From Bacillota bacterium (GTDB taxonomy: Bacteria; Bacillota; Thermosediminibacteria; Thermosediminibacterales; Thermosediminibacteraceae), in assembly GCA_003242255.1 (NCBI GenBank), contig QGUT01000045.1:1-11674 (forward strand): a stretch of 11,674 nucleotides of DNA, written 5' to 3'. Within the stretch, counting starts at the first letter, position 1, and every line of letters begins with the position of its first letter. Below the pieces are notes generated by a model. The model searched no databases. It saw only the letters and a program-made list of their open reading frames with translations, and was not told where the DNA came from. Below, one piece after another: positions 6,379 through 11,674 of the stretch. The translations under genes and the position numbers were made by a program.

Positions 6379-7526
6379 AAGTGCTGAGGCTCGCTGCTCT
6401 TCTTCTAATATTGTTCTCTTCGACCCTGTTTCCTAACCTCTGCTTTGCCGAGGACGAAAGGTCTGACGGCTATTTTACCGTCTACGAGGAAAAAACCGGC
6501 AGGAAGATCTTTGCCACGGCCAGAGTGGTCAGCGTCGGCGACCAGTACCTGGATGCCCAAAACGATCTTTACGAAATCGTAAGGGTGGAAGGGGACAAAG
6601 CGTACGCCGTATTTAAGGAGAAAGTGGATCTGGAGAAGGCTCTTGGCGAAATCCAGGCCTCCGATCATCAGAGCGTTTTCGCCGAGGCCGGGAAAAGGAC
6701 GGTGGCTATTTACCATACGCACAGCGATGAATCTTACGTGCCCACCGATGGAAAGGCCAGCATTCCCTATAACGGCGGAATATTTAAAGTGGGCCAGGCC
6801 CTGAAGAAGGCCCTGGAGGAAAAGGGAATAAACGTGATACATTCTGATCGCTCCCACGATCCCCACGATGCTGCGGCCTACGAACGGTCGCGCCGGACCG
6901 CCATGGAACTTTTAAAGCAAAACCCCGACGCCATCATTGATGTACACCGGGACGCCGTTCCCGCCGAGGAATACTCCGGGGAGGTCAACGGCGAACCGCT
7001 GGCCAAGGTCCAGCTGGTGGTAGGGCGGCAAAATCCCCAGATGAAAACCATCAACAATTTTGCCTGGCAGATCAAGGCTGTGGCCGATAAAAAGTACCCG
7101 GGCTTGATAAAGGGCATTTTCTACGGCAAAGGAAATTACAACCAGGACCTCTTTCCGCGCACCATCCTCGTGGAGGCGGGCACCTACACCAACTACCGCC
7201 AGAGTGCGGAAAAAGGGGTGAAAATCCTTGCCGATGTGATAGCCACGACCCTCTACGGTGAAGATCACCAGAAAAAGGCTACGCCAGGGAGCGGCAGCAC
7301 CACCCAGATTCGGGGAGAAGGTGGAGGCACTTTGAAGAGCATCCTCGGCATCGTGACCATCGGTGCGGCCGGTCTCATAGGCTATTTGCTCATCAGCACC
7401 GGCGGGTGGAAGGAGCTGACCAGCAAAGTAGGGCGCTTCATGAGCACCGAATTCGCCAACTTCCTGGGGAACGCCAGGAAGGGCAAAAGAGAAGGCGACG
7501 ATGAGAATTCGAGGGATCAAAACTGA
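6375..7526 (+). CDS. spoIIP: Stage II sporulation protein P, engulfment peptidoglycan amidase/endopeptidase
   Basis: Cell-wall hydrolase of the DMP engulfment machine (with SpoIID and SpoIIM), cutting septal peptidoglycan so the mother-cell membrane can move around the forespore. The 383 residues begin with a signal-peptide-like stretch ending near CFA-ED (~residue 26). The catalytic domain shows AIYHTHSDESYVP with His114, His116 and Glu119, then DVHRDAVP with His191, VVGRQNP, and VEAGTYTNYR. After the domain (~residue 297) comes a Gly/Ser-rich linker, a membrane helix at about 322-345 (ILGIVTIGAAGLIGYLLIS) and a charged tail. Bacillus SpoIIP is instead held by its N-terminus. The GTG at 6375 overlaps the DUF1614 stop and has GAAGGTGA 6 bases upstream; GTG at 6381 is a possible alternative. 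spoIID and spoIIM are not in the window. Confidence 0.96.
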   Translation: MKVLRLAALLLILFSSTLFPNLCFAEDERSDGYFTVYEEKTGRKIFATARVVSVGDQYLDAQNDLYEIVRVEGDKAYAVFKEKVDLEKALGEIQASDHQSVFAEAGKRTVAIYHTHSDESYVPTDGKASIPYNGGIFKVGQALKKALEEKGINVIHSDRSHDPHDAAAYERSRRTAMELLKQNPDAIIDVHRDAVPAEEYSGEVNGEPLAKVQLVVGRQNPQMKTINNFAWQIKAVADKKYPGLIKGIFYGKGNYNQDLFPRTILVEAGTYTNYRQSAEKGVKILADVIATTLYGEDHQKKATPGSGSTTQIRGEGGGTLKSILGIVTIGAAGLIGYLLISTGGWKELTSKVGRFMSTEFANFLGNARKGKREGDDENSRDQN

Positions 7527-7574
7527 CCTACTTTAATTTTAAAAAAAGTCCTGGTGAGGGATCTTGGCAGGATC

Positions 7575-7669
7575 AGCGGTGATATAAAGTAGAGAGGATG
7601 CCGGTTTTGGAAAGCGCCAGAAGATAACAACCCCTTCAATCTAAAGCCTGAAAGAAAGCTGCAGATTGA
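7575..7669 (+). pseudogene. Decayed C-terminal remnant of a YIEGIA-family (YphB-like) gene
   Basis: The 159 bases between spoIIP and the capping-subunit gene hold no intact gene in a tightly packed operon. Read in the frame 7589-7669, they give VERMPVLESARR, stop, QPLQSKA, stop, KKAAD, stop. From memory this resembles the C-terminus of YIEGIA-family membrane proteins (pattern R-x-PVLESA-K/R-RKPL-x-SK-x-GRK). Each internal stop needs only one substitution from the expected codon (AAA to TAA; GGA to TGA). Upstream, GDI (7578-7586) in another frame could be the preceding Asp-Ile joined by a frame-changing deletion. The final TGA lies 16 bases before the next start, as expected for an upstream operon member. 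About 90 percent of the gene would be missing. The comparison relies on recalled family sequence. Confidence 0.55.
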
Positions 7670-7685
7670 GATGAGAGGTGATTTT

Positions 7686-7880
7686 GTGCAAAACATAGGA
7701 TTGTCGGAAGTCATACTGGCTATAGTCACGGTCGACGGCACGCAGCCCGCTTCGGGAGTTCCCGTTTTTTACGCCAAAGATGAAGAAGAAAGAGAAAAGA
7801 TCGCGTCGAATCTCGCCCGGATTCTTTCGGGGATGGTCCATGACCTGGAAAACGGCACTTACGTCATTGTGAGACACTGA
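7686..7880 (+). CDS. Small protein of the 'capping complex subunit for YIEGIA' type
   Basis: 64-residue soluble protein with the pattern GLSEVILAIVTVDG, VPVFYAKDEEEREKIASNLARIL, MVHDLENGTYVIVRH. I recognise this as the small conserved protein annotated beside YIEGIA genes in clostridia; the name comes from family annotation and no activity is established that I know of. The GTG at 7686 is 4-5 bases after GAGAGGTGA (7673-7681); the in-frame ATG at 7671 precedes that site. It is followed 13 bases later by the first DUF3189 gene, so the block reads as one operon after spoIIP. The protein looks intact even though the YIEGIA gene it should accompany is decayed here. It may have another partner, or an intact YIEGIA may lie elsewhere. 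Confidence 0.78.
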   Translation: MQNIGLSEVILAIVTVDGTQPASGVPVFYAKDEEEREKIASNLARILSGMVHDLENGTYVIVRH

Positions 7881-7893
7881 TGGGGGAATGGCT

Positions 7894-8340
7894 TTGTCTA
7901 ATGTGATATACTCCTGCTATTACGGCAGCTACCTGGCGGCGGTAGCTGCTGCTTTGCATCTGGGTCATTTAAAAGAATTCGATCGGGAGAAGATTGAATG
8001 CCTGGCCTATTTCGGAAAAGTGGAAGTTGATAGGTTAGGATGGCTTTATTTCATCGGGGAGGATGAAAAGGGGCGGAAAATTTACATAATGGGCGCCAAG
8101 AAAGTCGGCAAGGTTGTGGAAAGGGCTTTAAAAGGCGTTGCCCGTATCTACAATATGGGCGAAGAGGCGGTGGTGTTCGTGGATCTGCTGCCGTACGGAA
8201 ATTTCCTTTTTTCAGCGGGATGCTTCTTGCTGGAGAGGTTGAAATTAAAAGGGGTGGGAGATTTTTTCTTGATGATGGGGATAAAAAAAAGCTTCGGTAA
8301 ATTGAGAGTTTTGGTGGAAAATATCAAGCAGTCGGGTTAA
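7894..8340 (+). CDS. DUF3189 family protein, divergent upstream copy
   Basis: 148-residue protein of the DUF3189 family, of unknown function and mostly found in spore-forming clostridia. It aligns along its length with the next gene: NVIYSCYYGSYLAAVAAALHLG at the N-terminus, YFIGEDEKGRKIYIMG, and VVFVDLLPYGN followed by a C-terminal region corresponding to GGILSRRMGL in the paralogue. The N-terminal loop that reads CYGSAHSS in the second copy is CYYGSYLA here, losing the His and both Ser, so any activity depending on them is probably absent. TTG at 7894 is chosen because GGGGGA (7882-7887) gives it normal spacing; ATG at 7888 directly abuts that site. It sits in the spoIIP-capping-DUF3189 operon. 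Confidence 0.8.
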   Translation: MSNVIYSCYYGSYLAAVAAALHLGHLKEFDREKIECLAYFGKVEVDRLGWLYFIGEDEKGRKIYIMGAKKVGKVVERALKGVARIYNMGEEAVVFVDLLPYGNFLFSAGCFLLERLKLKGVGDFFLMMGIKKSFGKLRVLVENIKQSG

Positions 8341-8351
8341 AAGGTGATAGC

Positions 8352-8813
8352 ATGAAAATCTTTTACTGCTGTTACGGCAGCGCCCATTCTTCAGTGGTGG
8401 CAGCCGCCATTCACCTTGGTTGGCTTCCGGAAGACCGGGTGCCGGAATTGGAGGAAATTGAAAAACTGCCGCATTACGACAAAACCGCTTCAGCCGAAAT
8501 CGGAACACCTTTTTTTATGGGAAAAGATCGAAAGGGAGCTGAGATCTACATAATCGGGATGGCAAGCCAGCGCCTGCTCGTCAAAAACGCTATAGTGAGC
8601 TTCCTGCAACATAGCGGCGTGGAGCCGGAAGACGTTATTTTCGTGGATGCGATTCCCCTAGTGAACTTAAAGACCAAAATAGGGGGAATTCTTTCCCGGA
8701 GAATGGGGCTGGTATCCGTCGGGAGGCCCCTTACCATAAGGGGGATTCAAGAAAGGTACTTCGATTTTGTAAAAATGGTAAAGGAAGTTAAAAGGGCCCT
8801 GGGCCTGCTCTAG
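8352..8813 (+). CDS. DUF3189 family protein, canonical copy
   Basis: 153-residue cytoplasmic protein with the typical DUF3189 pattern: an N-terminal strand and loop, MKIFYCCYGSAHSSVVAAAIHLG, that resembles a phosphate-binding glycine loop; LPEDRVPELEEIEKLPHYDK; FMGKDRKGAEIYIIG; DVIFVDAIPLVNLKTKIGG; and SRRMGLVSVGRPL. The biochemical role of the family is unknown; nucleotide or phosphate binding is only suggested by the loop. The ATG at 8352 follows AAAGGTGATAGC and lies 11 bases after the first copy's stop. The two genes are a tandem, strongly diverged duplication. The consensus promoter starting 5 bases after this gene's stop marks the end of the sporulation block; no terminator hairpin with a T-run is visible, so some read-through is likely. 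Confidence 0.87.
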   Translation: MKIFYCCYGSAHSSVVAAAIHLGWLPEDRVPELEEIEKLPHYDKTASAEIGTPFFMGKDRKGAEIYIIGMASQRLLVKNAIVSFLQHSGVEPEDVIFVDAIPLVNLKTKIGGILSRRMGLVSVGRPLTIRGIQERYFDFVKMVKEVKRALGLL

Positions 8814-8817
8814 CACC

Positions 8818-8846
8818 TTGACTTACTCCCCTTTATCCGAGATAAT
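8818..8846 (+). promoter_or_regulatory. Strong candidate vegetative promoter for DUF512-der-gpsA
   Basis: TTGACT (8818-8823) and GATAAT (8841-8846) are separated by exactly 17 bases, each one mismatch from the sigma-A consensus. The predicted start is near 8853, 36 bases before the DUF512 start codon. It lies between a sporulation block and housekeeping genes, where independent expression is needed. Confidence 0.8.
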
Positions 8847-8888
8847 ATTACTGACACCTGGTAATAAAAGCAAAAGGAGCAGGAAAAA

Positions 8889-10223
8889 TTGGGAAAAGCA
8901 GTAATAAAAGAGATAAAAAAGGGGAGTCTGGCGGAAAAGGCGGGCCTGAAAAAAGGCGACGAGATTTTGCAGATAAACGGCCGCAGCGTAAAGGACATAA
9001 TAGATTACATGTTTCTCGTAACCGATGAAAAATTGAATATCCGGGTAAAGGCCAGCGATGGCAAGGAGCGGGAATTAGTCGTCGAAAAGGAATTCGACGA
9101 AGATCTGGGGGTGGAATTTGAAAATCCCCTCATAGATGGGATCAGGCCCTGCCGGAATAAATGCATTTTCTGTTTCGTCGACCAGATGCCGAAAGGCCTG
9201 AGGCCTTCTTTATATATAAAAGATGATGACTACCGGCTTTCGGTGCTCGAAGGCACTTTTATAACCCTCACCAATCTCAAGGATGAGGACCTGGAAAGAA
9301 TAGTTTCGATGAGGTTATCACCATTATACATTTCGGTCCACGCCACCGACGGCCAAGTGAGAAAAGCCATGCTTAAGAATAAAGATGCGGATAAGATAAT
9401 GGAGCGCCTGGTGTTCTTAAAGGAAAACGGCATCCTTTTTCACACGCAGATAGTCCTCTGTCCGGGAATAAACGACGGCGAGGTATTGGAAAGGACCCTG
9501 AAGGACCTGTTTTCCCTTCATCCGTCGGTGCAGTCGATCGCCGTGGTGCCGGTAGGGATAACCCGTTTTCGACAGGGCCTTCATCCTTTAAGGAGATTCA
9601 CCAGAGAAGAGGCGGTGGAGGTCATTGAAAAAATAGAAAGTTTCCAGCGGGAAAATCTAAAAAGGTTCGGCACCCGGCTCGTCTTTGCAGCCGACGAATT
9701 TTACGAGATGGCAAAGAAGGAATTTCCGCCTGCCGAGGCGTACGAAGATTTTCCTCAATGGGAAAACGGAGTCGGAATGGTGGCCTCCTTAAAAGAGCAA
9801 CTCGCCGAACTGATGGATGGGATTCCCTCTGCTCTTCCCAAAAAACGGCGGGTCAAAATAGCCACCGGTTTTTCGGCTTCCCGCTTTCTGAATGATGCCC
9901 TTTCGCCTCTTAAAAAGGTGGCAAATCTCGAGTTCGAGATTTGCCCGATCGAGAATCACTTTTTCGGAGAGACGGTGACGGTAGCGGGCCTGGTGACGGG
10001 TGGGGATTTGATAGCACAGATGAAAGCAGGGTTTGCCGATGAGGGCAAATGGGATGTTCTGCTTTTGCCCGAAGTCATGTTGAAGGACGGGGAGCTTTTC
10101 CTGGACGGAATTTCGGTGAAGGATGTGGAGCAAAACCTGGGCGTCGAAGCAGTTGTAGTTAGAATAGACGGCAGGGATTTCCTAGAAAAAATTTTAGGAA
10201 CCGATTTGGAGGTGAGTCCATGA
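8889..10223 (+). CDS. DUF512 family protein with PDZ and radical SAM-like domains
   Basis: 444-residue conserved protein of unknown function. Residues 1-60 form a PDZ-like domain (IKEIKKGSLAEKAGLKKGDE, ILQINGRSVKDI). Next comes a radical SAM-like cysteine motif, Cys88-x3-Cys92-x2-Cys95 in PCRNKCIFCFVDQMPKGLR, then YISVHATDGQVR, HTQIVLCPGINDG and SIAVVPVGITRFRQ. The C-terminal DUF512 region includes VFAADEFY and NHFFGETVTVAGLVTGGDL. The TTG start at 8889 has AGGAG at 8875-8879, 9 bases upstream. The gene carries the der ribosome binding site (GGAGGTGA, 10208-10215) in its last codons and its stop overlaps the der ATG. DUF512 genes are commonly found next to der in clostridia, which suggests but does not prove a link with translation or ribosome assembly. 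Confidence 0.93.
   Translation: MGKAVIKEIKKGSLAEKAGLKKGDEILQINGRSVKDIIDYMFLVTDEKLNIRVKASDGKERELVVEKEFDEDLGVEFENPLIDGIRPCRNKCIFCFVDQMPKGLRPSLYIKDDDYRLSVLEGTFITLTNLKDEDLERIVSMRLSPLYISVHATDGQVRKAMLKNKDADKIMERLVFLKENGILFHTQIVLCPGINDGEVLERTLKDLFSLHPSVQSIAVVPVGITRFRQGLHPLRRFTREEAVEVIEKIESFQRENLKRFGTRLVFAADEFYEMAKKEFPPAEAYEDFPQWENGVGMVASLKEQLAELMDGIPSALPKKRRVKIATGFSASRFLNDALSPLKKVANLEFEICPIENHFFGETVTVAGLVTGGDLIAQMKAGFADEGKWDVLLLPEVMLKDGELFLDGISVKDVEQNLGVEAVVVRIDGRDFLEKILGTDLEVSP
9920..9945. repeat. 12-bp perfect inverted repeat within the DUF512 gene
   Basis: GGCAAATCTCGA (9920-9931), spacer GT, TCGAGATTTGCC (9934-9945). As RNA it would fold to an 11-bp stem with an AGUU loop. On the minus strand the hairpin is followed by ACCTTTTTAAG, resembling an intrinsic terminator for antisense transcription; on the plus strand there is no T-run. 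It encodes Ala-Asn-Leu-Glu-Phe-Glu-Ile-Cys-Pro. Confidence 0.85.
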
Positions 10224-11539
10224 GTTTTACTGTGGCAATAGTGGGAAGGCCGAACGTCGGGAAATCCACCTTATTCAACAGGCTTGTGGGAAAGAGGATC
10301 TCCATCGTGGACGACAAGCCCGGGGTCACCCGGGACAGGATATACTCCAATGTGGAATGGAACGGGAAGAGGTTCACCCTGGTAGATACGGGAGGAATAG
10401 AACCGCGCGGAACGGATTTGATCACCTCCCAGGTGAGGCGGCAGGTGGAGTTTGCCATAGAAAATGCAAACCTCATAGTTTTTTTGTTGGACTCTAAAGA
10501 CGGGCTTTTGCCGGCGGACATGGAAATCGCGGATATTCTGAGGAAGAGCCGGAAGCCCGTAATCACTGCGGTAAACAAAGTGGAAAATTATGCTGCTAAA
10601 GACGAGCTTTATGAATTTTACCAGCTGGGATTCGGCGACCCTCTTTTTATTTCGGCCCTTCACGGTTCCAACGTGGGGGACCTGTTGGACAGAATAGTAG
10701 AGTTCATGGGGGATGACGAAGGGCCCGAATACGATGAAAGCGTGATAAAAGTGGCCGTAGTGGGAAGGCCTAATGTGGGCAAATCTTCGCTGGTGAATGC
10801 TCTGCTCGGCGAAGAAAGGGTCATAGTGAGCGATATACCGGGCACCACCAGGGACGCCATAGATACGCCCTTTGAGTACAAAGGGCGGCAGATGGTGCTG
10901 ATAGATACGGCAGGCCTCAGGCGAAAGAGCAGGATAAAAGAAGACATAGAGTTTTACAGCCAGCTCAGGGCCATTCAGGCGGTGGAGAGGGCCGACATAG
11001 CGCTGCTGGTCCTGGATGCCACGGAAGAGATAGCCGAACAGGACAAGAAAAATGCCGGAATAGTCCACGAAAGCGGAAGAGGCATTATTATAGTTGTGAA
11101 CAAATGGGATCTGGTGGAGAAAGACGATAAAACCATCTACAAGTACACCGAGAAGATCCGGGAAGAACTGGCGTTCATCCAGTATGCTCCCGTGATTTTC
11201 GTATCGGCCAAGACGAAAAAAAGGGTTTACAAAATCCTGGATTTGATACAATTTGTCATGGACCAGTATACTTTGAGAATCGATAGGGCGGCTCTTCAGG
11301 AACTGCTGGAGGACGCCACGGCTTTCGTCACTCCGCCTACCATAAAGGGGCGGAAATTAAAGATATATTCGCTGGAACAAACGGGCGTCAAACCTCCCAC
11401 TTTCGTACTTACGGTTAACGATACTGAACTTCTGCATTTTTCTTACGTAAGGTACATCGAGAACAAGCTGAGGGAGCGATTCGGCTTTGAAGGAACTCCG
11501 GTGGTGCTAAGAGGCCGGAACAAAAAAGGAAAGGATTAG
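10220..11539 (+). CDS. der: Ribosome biogenesis GTPase Der (EngA)
   Basis: Essential double-GTPase needed for 50S ribosomal subunit assembly; 439 residues, the usual length. The first G domain shows GRPNVGKSTL (residues ~8-17), DKPGVTRD, DTGG and NKVE, a conservative form of NKxD. The second shows GRPNVGKSSL (from ~183), DIPGTTRDAID, DTAGLRRKSRI and NKWDLVEKDD. The C-terminal KH-like domain ends with KLKIYSLEQTGVKPPTFVL, LHFSYVRYIENKLRERFGFEGTPV and a basic tail. The ATG overlaps the DUF512 stop (ATGA), and its ribosome binding site GGAGGTGA lies 4-5 bases upstream inside the DUF512 coding region, so the two are translationally coupled. gpsA follows 13 bases later. Confidence 0.98.
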   Translation: MSFTVAIVGRPNVGKSTLFNRLVGKRISIVDDKPGVTRDRIYSNVEWNGKRFTLVDTGGIEPRGTDLITSQVRRQVEFAIENANLIVFLLDSKDGLLPADMEIADILRKSRKPVITAVNKVENYAAKDELYEFYQLGFGDPLFISALHGSNVGDLLDRIVEFMGDDEGPEYDESVIKVAVVGRPNVGKSSLVNALLGEERVIVSDIPGTTRDAIDTPFEYKGRQMVLIDTAGLRRKSRIKEDIEFYSQLRAIQAVERADIALLVLDATEEIAEQDKKNAGIVHESGRGIIIVVNKWDLVEKDDKTIYKYTEKIREELAFIQYAPVIFVSAKTKKRVYKILDLIQFVMDQYTLRIDRAALQELLEDATAFVTPPTIKGRKLKIYSLEQTGVKPPTFVLTVNDTELLHFSYVRYIENKLRERFGFEGTPVVLRGRNKKGKD

Positions 11540-11552
11540 GGGGTCTTTTTTG

Positions 11553-11674
11553 ATGAAAGCAGCGGTAATCGGTGCGGGCAGCTGGGGAACGGCCATCTCC
11601 CAGATACTAGCAGACAACGGCGCCGAAGTAAAACTTTGGGTGAGGAGAAAGGAGTTGGCCGAGCGAATCAGGAA
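11553..11674 (+). CDS. gpsA: Glycerol-3-phosphate dehydrogenase GpsA (N-terminus, cut by window end)
   Basis: The first 40 residues of an NAD(P)-dependent dehydrogenase that makes sn-glycerol-3-phosphate from dihydroxyacetone phosphate for phospholipid synthesis. The N-terminal Rossmann loop AVIGAGSWGTAISQILADNG is the GpsA signature, followed by VKLWVRRKELAERI, where the Arg-Arg typically contacts NADP phosphate. The ATG at 11553 is 9 bases after AGGGGG (11538-11543), which overlaps the der stop. The der-gpsA adjacency matches Bacillus; several clostridia have plsY between them, and it is absent here. The gene runs off the window. Confidence 0.93.
   Translation, partial: MKAAVIGAGSWGTAISQILADNGAEVKLWVRRKELAERIR

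Noticed and set aside
6912..7520. Open frame of 202 codons on the minus strand opposite spoIIP
   Set aside because: Low-complexity, unrecognisable translation with no ribosome binding site; spoIIP on the + strand explains the region.
7530..7592. Short frame after spoIIP reading KVLVRDLGRISGDIK then stop
   Set aside because: It lacks a start codon with a ribosome binding site and could not be placed in any family; at most it is part of the decayed gene in this gap.
10271..11251. Open frame of 326 codons on the minus strand opposite der
   Set aside because: It mirrors the highly conserved der coding sequence, has no ribosome binding site or family resemblance, and reads as a codon-bias shadow.

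Overview
The window comes from an endospore-forming, probably thermophilic Firmicute of the clostridial side (Thermoanaerobacterales / Thermosediminibacterales-like). This is inferred from the sporulation genes, strong Shine-Dalgarno sequences, frequent AGG and ATA codons and Lys/Glu-rich proteins; no species can be named from sequence alone. Every gene lies on the + strand, and no gap exceeds about 160 bases.

Left part (1-2720): the sporulation sigma cluster spoIIGA-sigE-sigG. SpoIIGA is the membrane protease that matures pro-sigma-E in the mother cell, and sigma-G runs late forespore transcription. The 73-base sigE-sigG spacer holds a perfect 9-bp inverted repeat whose right arm covers the sigG ribosome binding site. 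A 63-residue membrane-anchored protein of unknown function follows sigG, and a clean terminator closes the cluster.

Middle part (2718-5677): ylmC (PRC-barrel), then a B12-binding-type radical SAM protein with an extra C-terminal cysteine cluster, then pgeF (YfiH/YlmD family). ylmC and the radical SAM gene each have a candidate promoter that overlaps or abuts the preceding terminator. A perfect 9-bp stem terminator follows pgeF.

Second sporulation block (5749-8813): a DUF1614 membrane protein overlaps spoIIP (engulfment peptidoglycan hydrolase, here with a signal peptide and a C-terminal membrane helix). A 159-base gap follows, then a small protein of the type annotated as the YIEGIA capping subunit, then two tandem DUF3189 genes. 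The gap appears to contain the decayed C-terminus of the YIEGIA-family gene expected there. The partner proteins would then have outlived their eponymous membrane component at this locus.

Right part (8818-11674): a consensus-like vegetative promoter (TTGACT-17-GATAAT) starts a housekeeping unit: DUF512 PDZ/radical-SAM-like protein, der (ribosome-assembly GTPase, start overlapping the DUF512 stop) and the start of gpsA, cut by the window edge. A 12-bp perfect inverted repeat lies inside the DUF512 coding region.

No wholly new system is evident. The items most worth checking are the sigG leader hairpin, the YIEGIA remnant with its retained partners, the unnamed small protein after sigG, and the intragenic hairpin in the DUF512 gene.
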